Assembly (NCBI GenBank): GCA_040218445.1
Contig: JAVJRK010000007.1
Coordinates: 40,891-104,890, forward strand
Reading direction: 5' to 3'
Length of the DNA: 64,000 nucleotides
DNA from: UBA1479 sp040218445
Lineage (GTDB): Bacteria; Pseudomonadota; Alphaproteobacteria; Rhodospirillales; Casp-alpha2
The notes under the pieces were generated by a model that was given only the letters and a program-made list of their open reading frames with translations, searched no databases and was not told where the DNA came from. The position numbers and the translations under genes were made by a program. Positions 8,490 through 17,459 of the stretch are shown in pieces (within the stretch, counting starts at the first letter, position 1; each line of letters starts with the position of its first letter).

Positions 8490-9551
8490 TCAATGGTGAT
8501 CGACCCCCACGGCGGCAGCGACCGACTTGAAACCGTCGCGGTCGAGAAGGTCCGCCAACTCGCTTGCAATCCTAGCCGCCAGATAGGGACCTTCGTAAAC
8601 CAGCGCCGAATAGACCTGCACCAGCGTGGCACCCGCGCGGATCCGCGCATAGGCATCCGCGCCCGTGGCGATGCCGCCGACCCCGATCAACGGAATTTCA
8701 CGGCCGACCAGTTGATACAGATCCGAAAGAACGCCCTTGGCCATGCCCTTTAAGGGGGCACCTGAAAGCCCGCCCGTCTCTTCTTTTTGCGGATCGCGCA
8801 GGCTGTCGGGGCGGCTGATGGTGGTGTTGGTGGCGATGATGCCGTTGATGCCGACATTGGCGGCGACGGCGGCGATGTCTTCCAGATCGGCGCTGGCCAG
8901 ATCAGGTGCGATCTTGACCAGCAGCGGCGGGCGGTTCTGCAACCCGTCGCGCGCGGCTTTGACCGCCATCAACAAAGCCGTCAGCGGCCCTCGGTCCTGC
9001 AAGGTCCGCAGCCCCGGCGTGTTCGGGGACGACACGTTGACCACCAGATAACTGGCAAGCGCGCCCAGCCGTTCCACACCCAGCACGTAATCCTGAACTT
9101 CGTCCATGGAATCCTTGTTGCGGCCCAGATTGACGCCGACGATCCCGCCGCCGCCCGGACCGGCGCGGAACTTGGTCATGCGCACCGCCATGGCGGCATG
9201 GCCACCGTTGTTGAAGCCCATGCGGTTGATCACGGCCTGGTCCGCCGTCAGGCGAAACAGGCGCGGCTTGGGATTACCGGGCTGGGGCTTGGGCGTGACG
9301 CTGCCGACTTCGGCGAAACCGAAGCCCAACCCCAATACCGCGCGGGGCACGCAGGCGTCTTTATCGAATCCGGCGGCAAGCCCCACGGGATTAGCGAAAT
9401 CCATACCCCAGACCCGGGATGCCAGCACCGGACGATCCAACACCGGCACCGGCGGAACCATCCCCATGCGCAACCCGGCGATCGCCAGTCCATGGGCTGT
9501 TTCCGCATCAAGGCAACGCAGAGCCGGCATCAGCCGTTCGGCAAGGGACAT
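8490..9551 (-). CDS. pyrD: Dihydroorotate dehydrogenase (quinone), class 2
   Basis: A 353-residue membrane-associated class 2 enzyme that oxidises dihydroorotate to orotate and reduces quinone in pyrimidine synthesis. Visible class 2 signatures are the GFAEVGSVTPKPQPGNPKPR stretch, the NRMGFNNGG segment, VNVSSPNTPGLR carrying the serine base, and the C-terminal FMN-binding LIGVGGI. The ATG abuts the stop of the upstream DUF952 gene with no gap, so the two form one leftward unit. Confidence 0.96.
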   Translation of the reverse strand: MSLAERLMPALRCLDAETAHGLAIAGLRMGMVPPVPVLDRPVLASRVWGMDFANPVGLAAGFDKDACVPRAVLGLGFGFAEVGSVTPKPQPGNPKPRLFRLTADQAVINRMGFNNGGHAAMAVRMTKFRAGPGGGGIVGVNLGRNKDSMDEVQDYVLGVERLGALASYLVVNVSSPNTPGLRTLQDRGPLTALLMAVKAARDGLQNRPPLLVKIAPDLASADLEDIAAVAANVGINGIIATNTTISRPDSLRDPQKEETGGLSGAPLKGMAKGVLSDLYQLVGREIPLIGVGGIATGADAYARIRAGATLVQVYSALVYEGPYLAARIASELADLLDRDGFKSVAAAVGVDHH

Positions 9552-9923
9552 TTATTCGCCCTCCACCAAATCCAATTCGGGTGGAAACATATGCAATCCG
9601 TCGGTGCCGAGCGGCACGTCATAAACCGCGATCACCGCGCCTACGGGCAACTCGCCGTACAAATGCGGGAACAAGGCACCGCCCCGCGATTCTTCCCATT
9701 TCAATGCATCGCCCAGTTTTGTCGTATCGACACGCAAAAGGACAAGCCCGTCCTGACCGGCCCGATGTTTGGCCGCACTTTTCACGACCTGCTGTGCACT
9801 TGAGAAATGAATGAAGCCGTCAGCCCGGTCCTGAGACGAGCCGCCGTAAGCCCCCGCAGTTTCTGCGGCAGTCCATTCTTCGCGGCGGCACATATGATAA
9901 ATGGCGGAATCGTTGGTGTTCAT
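9552..9923 (-). CDS. DUF952 family protein
   Basis: A 123-residue soluble protein with the DUF952 pattern: AIYHMCRREEW at the N-terminus, DGFIHFS around residue 40, a central VLLRVDTTKL strand and PHLYGELPVGAV near residue 90. The family is small and without an agreed reaction, although it often sits beside pyrD in alphaproteobacteria, as here, where pyrD follows directly. The start region has a weak ribosome site, so the ATG is chosen by family length. Confidence 0.88.
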   Translation of the reverse strand: MNTNDSAIYHMCRREEWTAAETAGAYGGSSQDRADGFIHFSSAQQVVKSAAKHRAGQDGLVLLRVDTTKLGDALKWEESRGGALFPHLYGELPVGAVIAVYDVPLGTDGLHMFPPELDLVEGE

Positions 9924-10119
9924 AACGTTTTCTGGATGCTTTCGATCATGCGCGGGAGACTAGATTACGGACAAGACTTTTGAAAGGTACGGACCGAAAG
10001 AGCAAGTGATCTATGACCAACGGCCAGGATACGTGAAATTGGCATGCTGTTTGCCTATCTACCCGGTGCAGTCGTGCGGAATTCGAAGAATGACAAATGA
10101 AACCGGAAAGAGAAACAGC

Positions 10120-10347
10120 ATGAATTCCAGAACAGAACGCTCCTCACCTACCCTAGGTTTGGCCCTTGCCGAGCTTGAGGAACTTGTCGATCTTGGCATC
10201 AAGTTCGTACCGATGCAGCCATCGCTTGCCATGGTGCAGGCCGGTGCCCGCGCGGGCGGCATCACAAAAGCACAGGCCATCAAGATTTATCGCGCCATGA
10301 TCGAAGCCGATGCTATCGAAGATTCCACAGATACGACGGTCAATTGA
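10120..10347 (+). CDS. Small hypothetical protein
   Basis: A 75-residue protein I do not recognise. The start at 10120 is preferred because GGAAAGAG lies just upstream; in-frame ATGs at 10006 and 10090 have poorer sites. The centre (GIKFVPMQPSLAMVQAGARAGG then ITKAQAIKIYRAMIEAD) looks like a folded helical domain with a possible helix-turn-helix-like turn. It has no signal peptide. It is isolated between the pyrD unit and a convergent gene. Confidence 0.55.
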   Translation: MNSRTERSSPTLGLALAELEELVDLGIKFVPMQPSLAMVQAGARAGGITKAQAIKIYRAMIEADAIEDSTDTTVN

Positions 10348-10368
10348 CCGCGCCCTGCGCCCGGCTGT

Positions 10369-11370
10369 TTACCAAACAATCGGCTCGGGCCCGTCAATGA
10401 CCGGCCCGCCCGCCAAAAGCCGCAACACCGCGCCACTCTCCGTCTTTCCCAGATTGGTCTCAGCCGCGGCACCTTCCGACCAGCCGTAACCGCCTTCGAA
10501 CAGGTCCCCGCCATGACCCGATGCGAAGGTAAAAACACCATTCCCCGTCAGCCAGTCCGTCACCAGCGATGACTTCGGCGCGTTGACCGCCGGTTCAGCT
10601 GGCTTTGCCTGTACAGGCGGTTTGCTTTCGGAGGACGTCATATCTTGCGGCGTTTCTTCGGCCCGCGCGCCTGGCGGCACGATTCTCGCCGGACGCACAA
10701 ACTTAAGCCTGCCGCCCGATTGACCCCGGGCATCGACCGTCAATTCGACGTCAAAGGCCGGCTGACCATCCGGCACGATCAGGTTCAAATCCCGCAGATC
10801 GTCCAATTTCATCCGCCATGGGCCGCTGCCGCCGCCCTCACCGTCTTGCACGCCATTGGTCAGGTGAACGCCAGCCGGCACGCCCGACAGCAGGAAGGAA
10901 ACTTCGCCAACCATTTTGCCCAGCCCGCGGCTGAACGAAATCGCAACCGGAAAGCCAACCTGCCCTTTGCCATCCATGACCACGGGGGTTTCGATGGAAA
11001 ACCGTAATCCTGTTTCCAGGGATGCCAGGCCCGGTTCCACCGTCAAGCTACCCGTGCGTACATGGCCGTCCCCGGAAATCACAGTGACCGCAAAGGCATG
11101 CGGACCGCCGGCCCCGGGGGGGAACCGCATACGCAGGCCACCGGGGATCTCCAGATCGCGTTCCAGCAATGTCGCCGTGCCGTCGCCGTTATCGACACCC
11201 GCGTTCAAGGAAACCCCCTTGCCCAGACCGCTGACGATCAACACGGACATATCCCGGGGGTTAAGCCCCGGCACCGCCGTCATCAGATCAAGCGGCAACC
11301 CCCGCTTGGCGTCTTCTTCCAATGTTTTCCGATCGCTGGAACCATCGGTCGGCTCTGGTGTTTCAGCCAT
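10369..11370 (-). CDS. Ig-like repeat protein of unknown role
   Basis: A 333-residue acidic protein. Two copies of a cadherin-like repeat seen in large RTX-type surface proteins are visible: LIVSGLGKGVSLNAGVDNGD followed by an L-x-x-R-D-L segment near 41-90, and LSGVPAGVHLTNGVQDGEG followed by LDDLRDLNLIVPDG near 175-225. A Pro/Ala/Lys linker and a glycine-rich C-terminus follow. There is no signal peptide, and a protein this short is odd for the repeat class. The ATG at 11370 is chosen because AGGGG lies upstream; the frame extends 82 codons further without a better site. Export by a type I system is possible but not shown. Confidence 0.7.
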   Translation of the reverse strand: MAETPEPTDGSSDRKTLEEDAKRGLPLDLMTAVPGLNPRDMSVLIVSGLGKGVSLNAGVDNGDGTATLLERDLEIPGGLRMRFPPGAGGPHAFAVTVISGDGHVRTGSLTVEPGLASLETGLRFSIETPVVMDGKGQVGFPVAISFSRGLGKMVGEVSFLLSGVPAGVHLTNGVQDGEGGGSGPWRMKLDDLRDLNLIVPDGQPAFDVELTVDARGQSGGRLKFVRPARIVPPGARAEETPQDMTSSESKPPVQAKPAEPAVNAPKSSLVTDWLTGNGVFTFASGHGGDLFEGGYGWSEGAAAETNLGKTESGAVLRLLAGGPVIDGPEPIVW

Positions 11371-11584
11371 GGTCGATCCCCTGATTTGAGCGTTTCCAGA
11401 GATTTCATCAAACCCTGCAACCGCCGCCTGTTGATGGCGATGGGTTTCGTCCCCATTTTCAATGAGTACGGATCGCCGGACCAGACATTTGACCCACGGC
11501 GGCACGAATAGGATCATTCCGTTGACTCTGTCGGCGGGCAAGCTGCCTTCAAGAGCCGGCAAAAGAAACGGAGAAGCCCCCCGC

Positions 11585-11989
11585 ATGTCAGACAAGGAAT
11601 CTATCCTGTTCGCCAACGATGCCTTTTACACCGCCTTCGCGGGGGGTGATCTTGCACAAATGCGGGATGCCTGGGCGGACGACCGGGACATCACCTGCAT
11701 TCACCCCGGCTGGCGCCCCCTGGTCGGGCAATCCGACGTCATGGACAGTTGGGCGACGATCCTGGCATCGGGCGAGACCACGGATATCCGATGTGTCGGC
11801 GCGCAAGCCTTCACCGCCGGCGATACAGCCTATGTCATCGGGTTCGAGAGCATGCCCGGCACCCTGCTGACGGCAACCAATGTCTTCGTCAGAACCGGCG
11901 CCCGGTGGCGCATGATCCATCATCAGGCCGGTCCCTGCCAGGACCGGTCCGCCGCCGACAATCTGGAGGCCGACCCCACGATGCAATAA
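11585..11989 (+). CDS. SnoaL/NTF2-like protein (DUF4440-type)
   Basis: A 134-residue NTF2-fold protein: FANDAFYTAFAGGDLAQMRD, then IHPGWRPLVGQSDVMDSW, then strands ending in GARWRMIHHQAGP. Such proteins bind or transform small molecules in a conical pocket. The two C-terminal histidines before AGP are typical of the SnoaL-like subgroup that includes calcium/calmodulin kinase association-type proteins. The start at 11585 follows AGAAACGGAGAAG, a good ribosome site. No pathway is suggested by neighbours. Confidence 0.82.
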   Translation: MSDKESILFANDAFYTAFAGGDLAQMRDAWADDRDITCIHPGWRPLVGQSDVMDSWATILASGETTDIRCVGAQAFTAGDTAYVIGFESMPGTLLTATNVFVRTGARWRMIHHQAGPCQDRSAADNLEADPTMQ

Positions 11990-12070
11990 CGTCCCCGGCC
12001 GGGCACGCACCCGACCAAAAAGCGACTAGGATAGCCGCATCCAAGAAACGAGGAGGAGACACCTGATCCC

Positions 12071-12445
12071 ATGAAGATTATCAAAATGACCATCGGATCC
12101 GTGACCATCACCGCCAAGCTGCGGGATACCCCCACCGCCGCCGCGATCTGGGAAGCCCTGCCCTTTTCGGCCAACGCCAACACTTGGGGCGAAGAAGTCT
12201 ATTTTCCCACGCCCGTGTCCCCGGCCCGCGAGGCCGATGCCCGCGCCGTGGTCGAACCCGGCGAAATCGCATTCTGGCCGGACGGCGACAGCATCGCCAT
12301 CGGCTTCGGCCGCACGCCCATTTCCCAAGGGGACGAATGCCGCTTGGCATCGCCCTGCAACATCTGGGCGGACGCCGTCGAGGATGTGAAAACCCTGGCC
12401 GCCGTGCCCGCGGGCGCACCGATTACAGTTGAGCGCGGGGAATGA
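12071..12445 (+). CDS. Cyclophilin-like fold protein
   Basis: A 124-residue protein of the small bacterial cyclophilin-like family (PF04126 type): a beta-rich core with TAAAIWEALPF, TWGEEVYFPTPV, and GEIAFWPDGDSIAIGFGRTP in order. The family keeps the cyclophilin barrel but generally lacks the proline isomerase active-site residues, so a peptidyl-prolyl isomerase role should not be assumed. It lies 37 bases upstream of the O-methyltransferase gene and may share its transcript. Confidence 0.85.
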   Translation: MKIIKMTIGSVTITAKLRDTPTAAAIWEALPFSANANTWGEEVYFPTPVSPAREADARAVVEPGEIAFWPDGDSIAIGFGRTPISQGDECRLASPCNIWADAVEDVKTLAAVPAGAPITVERGE

Positions 12446-12482
12446 CCCCGCTGGACCCTTTATCAGCAAGGATGCCTGAGCC

Positions 12483-13145
12483 GTGACAAAAGCAACCACG
12501 GGGCTGGACCCCGCCCTTTACGACTACATTCTGGACACCACCCTGCGCGAACCGGAAATTCTTGCCAGGTTGCGCAAGGAAACGGACGATCACCCTCGGG
12601 CAATGATGCAGGTCTCCCCCGACCAGGGTCAATTATTGGGGCTGTTGGTGCAACTGATTGGTGCCAGGCGGATCATCGAAGTCGGCACTTTTACGGGATA
12701 TAGTTCCCTTGCCATGGCCCTGACATTGCCCGGGGACGGCGAGTTGATCTGTTGTGATGTATCCGAGGAATATACCGCAATCGCGCGGCGTTATTGGGCC
12801 GACGCCGGCGTGGATGGGCGCGTGTCCCTGCGCCTTGCACCGGCGGTCGAAACCCTGGACGCGCTGATTGCCGAAGGGCGCAGCGGTCAATTCGACATGG
12901 CCTTCATCGATGCGGACAAGGAAAACTATGGCAGTTATTTCGAACGCTGTCTGACCTTGCTTCGCCCCGGCGGATTGATCGCCGTTGACAACGTGCTGTG
13001 GAGCGGACGGGTCATGGACAGCGCGGACACATCCGCCGACACCCAGGCAATCCGCGCCTTCAACGCGGGCCTCAAGAACGACGACCGGGTTTCGATTTCC
13101 ATGCTATCCGTGGCCGACGGCCTGACGCTTGCTTTAAAACGCTGA
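12483..13145 (+). CDS. SAM-dependent O-methyltransferase (caffeoyl-CoA type)
   Basis: A 220-residue class I methyltransferase of the cation-dependent CCoAOMT-like group. The SAM motif is EVGTFTGYSS at 66-75; AFIDADKENY supplies a metal/SAM acidic pair; DNVLWSGRV is the third conserved block. Bacterial members methylate catechol-type hydroxyls. A GTG start at 12483 is used. It is close behind the cyclophilin-like gene and probably cotranscribed. Confidence 0.92.
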   Translation: MTKATTGLDPALYDYILDTTLREPEILARLRKETDDHPRAMMQVSPDQGQLLGLLVQLIGARRIIEVGTFTGYSSLAMALTLPGDGELICCDVSEEYTAIARRYWADAGVDGRVSLRLAPAVETLDALIAEGRSGQFDMAFIDADKENYGSYFERCLTLLRPGGLIAVDNVLWSGRVMDSADTSADTQAIRAFNAGLKNDDRVSISMLSVADGLTLALKR

Positions 13146-13272
13146 CCGCGGACCCGGCAGCCCCAATTGTGGCATCGCCGACACCAAATGGTCCCCTTTT
13201 CCGCCAACAAAGGCCGCGTTCCGGCGCGATACCTTCTGCCATCGGATCAACCCGATAGAAGGAGATACGACC

Positions 13273-13773
13273 ATGTTACGCACAGCAACCCAATCCCGCC
13301 CGCCCCTGGGCCTGATCGCAACGGGCGTCGTTGCCGCAAGCTTGACTGCCGCCGGTCTGCTCGCCACGAGCCTACTGGCCGCAAATATCGCCCGTGCGGC
13401 GGAACCCTTCGACCCTTCATGCGAATCCGAATTGGACCAAGGTCAGCCGATCCCGCTGGTCATCAAGGGCTTCAAAACCGGCAGTGCCGCCGTACCGCAG
13501 GATCAGGAAAAGGACATCCGCACCTATGCACAGGAAGTAGCGCCTTATTCGAAAATCTGCGTGATTGGCCAAGCGGACAAGCGCGGACCGGCTGAATTCA
13601 ATGACCAATTGGCCATGGAGCGCGCCCGCGCCGTCGCGGCACGCCTGATCGGCGCCGGGATCAATCCGCAGAACTTGGCGTTATCCTCGCGGGCCGAAGC
13701 GTTCGGCGATACCGCACCGGATTGGTTCTGGTTCGACGGCAGCCGCCGCGTCGAAGTCATCGCCCTAAGGTAG
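13273..13773 (+). CDS. OmpA-family periplasmic protein
   Basis: A 166-residue exported protein: an Arg-containing N-terminus, a hydrophobic stretch (about 15-38) and a likely signal cleavage after ARA, then an OmpA C-terminal-like domain. The conserved NDQLAMERARAVAARL helix that contacts peptidoglycan diaminopimelate is clear. The domain is short, and Arg replaces some classical residues. It could anchor the envelope to peptidoglycan. AAGGAG precedes the ATG. Confidence 0.85.
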   Translation: MLRTATQSRPPLGLIATGVVAASLTAAGLLATSLLAANIARAAEPFDPSCESELDQGQPIPLVIKGFKTGSAAVPQDQEKDIRTYAQEVAPYSKICVIGQADKRGPAEFNDQLAMERARAVAARLIGAGINPQNLALSSRAEAFGDTAPDWFWFDGSRRVEVIALR

Positions 13774-13782
13774 TTCTATTCA

Positions 13783-14388
13783 TCAATCCGCAGGCTTCAG
13801 GTCGCGCAAGACATCGGTGAAACGGTCGACCGCCGCCTGAAGCGACCCATCATTGGGAAACTGAATAACGTCCGGGCCTTCTACACGGAAGGCCCGGGCG
13901 CGTTCCAGCCGCAAGGCGATTTGTTTTTCCGTTTCCCGCCCGCGTGCATCCAGGCGCGCACGCAACGTGTCATCATCCACGTTGACCGAAACAATCCGCA
14001 GATTGGAAAATCGTGATCGGGCATCATCGATCACCGACCGGGAGGTATTGACCACGATGGTCCGCCCATCCCTTAAATCCGCCGCGATTTCAGCCGGGAT
14101 GCCGTACCACAAACCGTGAGCTCCCCAGGACAATAGATATCCGCCCAACTCGCGCCGGGCATGAAACTGGTTTTCGGTAACCGGCACATGACCCTCGCCC
14201 CCGGCCTCTGCCGGCCGGGTGATCTCTCGGCGTGGGAAGACAACATCGCCGACAGTTTTCAGGATTTCGCGGGCACCGTCGATCAAACTGTCCTTGCCGG
14301 CACCAGATGGGCCGACGACCAGAACCATGGTTCCAGTGAGAGGCGCCGTGTTCATTTCACGGACCGGGATGCGGGGAGCAGCGAACAT
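13783..14388 (-). CDS. phnN: Ribose 1,5-bisphosphokinase (PhnN)
   Basis: A 201-residue P-loop kinase of the guanylate kinase-like PhnN family. It would phosphorylate ribose 1,5-bisphosphate to PRPP in the C-P lyase phosphonate pathway. Walker A is GPSGAGKDS near 27-35, followed by the PRREITRP and AHGLWYGIP substrate segments. An in-frame Met at residue 12 is an alternative start. No other phn gene is in the window, so here it is an isolated copy that could serve as a PRPP bypass. Confidence 0.9.
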   Translation of the reverse strand: MFAAPRIPVREMNTAPLTGTMVLVVGPSGAGKDSLIDGAREILKTVGDVVFPRREITRPAEAGGEGHVPVTENQFHARRELGGYLLSWGAHGLWYGIPAEIAADLRDGRTIVVNTSRSVIDDARSRFSNLRIVSVNVDDDTLRARLDARGRETEKQIALRLERARAFRVEGPDVIQFPNDGSLQAAVDRFTDVLRDLKPAD

Positions 14389-14509
14389 GGTCGGGGTAAT
14401 ACACGCCCCCCATGACCGCGATGTGAACGCCGGGTGACGGTTGGGTTAAGCGCATGGTCTGTTCCCGAATGCAGGACGGCTTATCCTTCTTCCCGGACTT
14501 CGGGCGGCA

Positions 14510-15652
14510 TCAACCCGCTGCGGCGGTCTTGGTGATTTTTTTGATGGCGGCCTGAAGCTGAGACACCAGTTCGCGCCCGGTCTCGCCACCGTCACCGGCG
14601 ATATTGTTGCGCAGGATAACAGTCAGGGAGTCGATATGCACCTTGACCAAATCGATGCTCGAGTCACTGTTCGGCAATCCACCGCCCGTGAACCGCATCA
14701 GGGAATTCCCAACCATTGAAACCAGCGGATATCCGAATGTCTCGCCCTGCAGCCCCAACTGATTGGCGAGCGTATTGATGCGCTGAAAATGCTCGGATTT
14801 GTCCGCGGCCGTTTCCGCTTCCGCCATGATGCGCTGCAGACTTTCCACATAATCCAGGGCAGAGCCGACATATTCCTCTTTCGATTTTTGCAGCTCTTTC
14901 TGTGCCTTGAAAAATGCCCCCTCGGTAAACAGGGCATCGGATTCATCATCGCCGCCGGCTTTCCGTTTCAGGTGATTGGGCGGCCGAAAGATGCGGATCA
15001 CGCTGTCGTTCGGAAAACGTTCAAGCGCCGTCACCAAGGGGGACCGGTCAACCCGAACATCCGAAGGTTCCATCTCACGCCGGTCATTGCTGACGTCCTT
15101 GGCACTGCCGCGGCGATCCGGCCCGAAATACCCATTGTTGTAGACAAAAGGCCGTGGCCGGTTGACCAAGGTCAAAATCCGGTCGACCAAGGTATCCACC
15201 GTGACCGGCTTCAGCAGGAAATGGGTTGCTCCGAACCCCCGCGCCTCGGCGATATCCTGGGGCTCGAACGCCTTGTCCATAAGGATCACCGGCAGGAAGC
15301 GGTTCGGCGATTCCTTATGCATGCGGACCCAGCGCACCATGGCGATTCCGTTGAGCACCTCGTCACCGATGTCGCAGATCATGAAATCGATCGTGTCGAT
15401 GCGCTCTGAAACCGGTTTTTTGGATAAGCGCCTGAGCAGGTTCAACGCTTCGTCGTTGTTGGACGCCGTCAAAACCTCGCCGACGCCCAATGCCTGGAGG
15501 AGATTATGCATCATCCACCGGTGAGCATCGTCCCGATCGACAATCAGGGCGGTGAACGCACGCAGATTAATATTGGCCAAAGTGTTGGCCCCCTTGAGCA
15601 ATCTGCGCTCCGTGTTTGTCACGGAGACATTTTTTGATAGTGGGAATCCCAC
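14510..15652 (-). CDS. Response-regulator receiver protein with helical C-terminal domain
   Basis: A 380-residue protein. The CheY-like receiver (about 33-165) has the acid pair near D39-D42, phospho-acceptor D94 in MICDIGDE, and K148 in FLLKPV. A linker carries the YNNGYFGPDRR motif often found behind receivers in alphaproteobacterial proteins, and a 200-residue helical domain follows with no DNA-binding motif. It probably acts by protein-protein contact. A GTG at codon 11 could be the true start. No kinase is adjacent. Confidence 0.85.
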   Translation of the reverse strand: MGFPLSKNVSVTNTERRLLKGANTLANINLRAFTALIVDRDDAHRWMMHNLLQALGVGEVLTASNNDEALNLLRRLSKKPVSERIDTIDFMICDIGDEVLNGIAMVRWVRMHKESPNRFLPVILMDKAFEPQDIAEARGFGATHFLLKPVTVDTLVDRILTLVNRPRPFVYNNGYFGPDRRGSAKDVSNDRREMEPSDVRVDRSPLVTALERFPNDSVIRIFRPPNHLKRKAGGDDESDALFTEGAFFKAQKELQKSKEEYVGSALDYVESLQRIMAEAETAADKSEHFQRINTLANQLGLQGETFGYPLVSMVGNSLMRFTGGGLPNSDSSIDLVKVHIDSLTVILRNNIAGDGGETGRELVSQLQAAIKKITKTAAAG

Positions 15653-15809
15653 CCTCGGTTCATCAAAGTCAAATGCATGAAACGGTCGCGGTCAACCCAG
15701 CCGAAAGTTAGGGTTTTAAAATACAGAAACGGACCCGTTTCCAAATCGGAAAAACCATGAAAAAGTGTGCCCTACCAAGGGTTAAACCAGACCAAACGAA
15801 GGAAACACC

Positions 15810-16601
15810 ATGACCACCATGTTCGATCTCACGGGCAAAGTCGCATTGATAACCGGGTCAAGCCGGGGAATCGGCAAGGCCATCGCCGAAGCCTATGCCC
15901 GCCAAGGCGCCAAGGTGGTGATTTCCTCAAGAAAGCTGGACGTTTGCGAAACCGTGGCCGATGTCATCAATCAAGAAAACGCGGACGGCCCCGGCGAAGC
16001 CATGGCCGCGGCGTGCAACGTCTCGGATGCAGAACAACTGAGCGATCTCGTTGGAAAAGTGATTAAAACCTGGGGCAAGATCGACATCCTGGTCTGCAAT
16101 GCTGCGGTCAATCCCTACCACGGCCCCATGTCCGGGATCGACGACGGCGCCTGGGAAAAAATCCTGCAGGTCAATGTCACCAACGTATTGAAACTGTGCA
16201 ATCTGGCCCTACCGGACATGGCAAAACGCCGTGACGGATCGGTGATCTTGATTTCATCCGTGGGCGGCCTGAAAGGTTCCATGAATTTGGGGGCCTATGC
16301 CGTGTCAAAGGCCGCCGATATGCAGCTTGCCCGCAACCTGGCCGTGGAATGGGGCCCTCACAACATTCGCGCCAACGCCATCGCACCGGGCCTGATCAAG
16401 ACCGATTTCGCCAAGGCTCTGTGGGAAGACCCGGAAGCCCGCGCCAGGGCCGAGGCCGCCTACCCCCTGGGCCGCCTGGGCGACCCGGAAGACATTACCG
16501 GCACCGCCATCCTGCTGGCATCTCAAGCCGGCAGTTTCATCACCGGACAGACCATCGTCGTCGATGGTGGTGGCGTTGCCGCCGGAAACAGATACAGTTA
16601 A
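15810..16601 (+). CDS. SDR-family NAD(P)-dependent oxidoreductase
   Basis: A 263-residue classical short-chain dehydrogenase: TGSSRGIG cofactor motif at 15-22, CNAAVN near 96-101, catalytic S150, Y163 and K167, and the C-terminal GQTIVVDGGG. The substrate is unknown. AAGGAAAC lies just upstream of the ATG. A 14-base palindrome TTAATCGCGATTAA overlaps the stop codon (16598-16611) and is followed by A residues. The amidotransferase gene starts 24 bases downstream. Confidence 0.94.
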   Translation: MTTMFDLTGKVALITGSSRGIGKAIAEAYARQGAKVVISSRKLDVCETVADVINQENADGPGEAMAAACNVSDAEQLSDLVGKVIKTWGKIDILVCNAAVNPYHGPMSGIDDGAWEKILQVNVTNVLKLCNLALPDMAKRRDGSVILISSVGGLKGSMNLGAYAVSKAADMQLARNLAVEWGPHNIRANAIAPGLIKTDFAKALWEDPEARARAEAAYPLGRLGDPEDITGTAILLASQAGSFITGQTIVVDGGGVAAGNRYS

Positions 16602-16625
16602 TCGCGATTAAAAAAGGAGATCGCC

Positions 16626-17459
16626 ATGTGTCGTTGGCTTGCCTATGCGGGACCGCCGATCTTCTTGGATAGCCTGTTGCTGCGCCCGGAAAACTCGCTG
16701 GCGCGGCAAAGCCTGTCCGCCCTTGAAAGCGTGCATGTGGTCAATGCCGACGGCTTCGGCATCGGCTGGTATGGTGAACGTGAACAGCCCGGCCTTTACA
16801 AGGACATCCTGCCCGCATGGAATGACGTGAACCTGTTGAACATTTCCGAACAGGTGAAATCCCACCTGTTTTTCGGCCATGTGCGCGCGACCACCGGCAC
16901 CTCCGTCAACCGCACCAATTGCCATCCGTTCCGCCACGGCAAATGGCTGTTCATGCACAACGGCGCGATCGGCGGGTTTGAAAAGGTCCGCCGGACACTT
17001 ACCTTCGCAGTGGCCCCGGAATTGTTTTCCGGCATCCAAGGCACCACGGACAGCGAGATTTTCTTTCACCTGCTGTTGACCTACGGCCTGGAAGACGACC
17101 CTGAACAAGCCATCCGGAAAGCCATTCAAACCATCGAAGCCGCCCAGACCGATGCCGGTGTCACCGATCCCTTCTACATGACCATCGCCGTGACGGATGG
17201 CCAAAGCATCTGGGCCATGCGTCATGCCTCATCGGGACATGTGCCCACGCTCTACGTGGGCATGGGAGCCAAACCTCATGACCTGACGGATACGGTTACC
17301 GTCGCCACGGGCACGGCCATCATCATCCTGTCGGAACCGCTGGATGATGATCTCACACAATGGACCGCGATTGAGCCGGATCATCTTGTCGTGGCAGGCG
17401 ACGGTGCGATCTCCGTCACGCCGTTTTCAATCTGCCCCCCCCCGGACGGCGCCCCATGA
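16626..17459 (+). CDS. Class II glutamine amidotransferase (YafJ-type)
   Basis: A 277-residue N-terminal nucleophile amidotransferase domain standing alone. C2, in MCRWLAYAGPP, becomes the N-terminal nucleophile after Met removal. The HVRATTGTSVNRTNCHPF and FMHNGAIGGF blocks bind glutamine, and TDSEIFFHLLL is conserved. The acceptor of the ammonia or glutamyl group is unknown for this subgroup. AAAAAGGAG precedes the ATG. The stop overlaps the start of the phospholipase-like gene by four bases. Confidence 0.92.
   Translation: MCRWLAYAGPPIFLDSLLLRPENSLARQSLSALESVHVVNADGFGIGWYGEREQPGLYKDILPAWNDVNLLNISEQVKSHLFFGHVRATTGTSVNRTNCHPFRHGKWLFMHNGAIGGFEKVRRTLTFAVAPELFSGIQGTTDSEIFFHLLLTYGLEDDPEQAIRKAIQTIEAAQTDAGVTDPFYMTIAVTDGQSIWAMRHASSGHVPTLYVGMGAKPHDLTDTVTVATGTAIIILSEPLDDDLTQWTAIEPDHLVVAGDGAISVTPFSICPPPDGAP

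Noticed and set aside
16598..16611. TTAATCGCGATTAA palindrome as a terminator
   Set aside because: Weak stem across the stop codon, followed by A rather than T, and directly before the ribosome site of the next gene.
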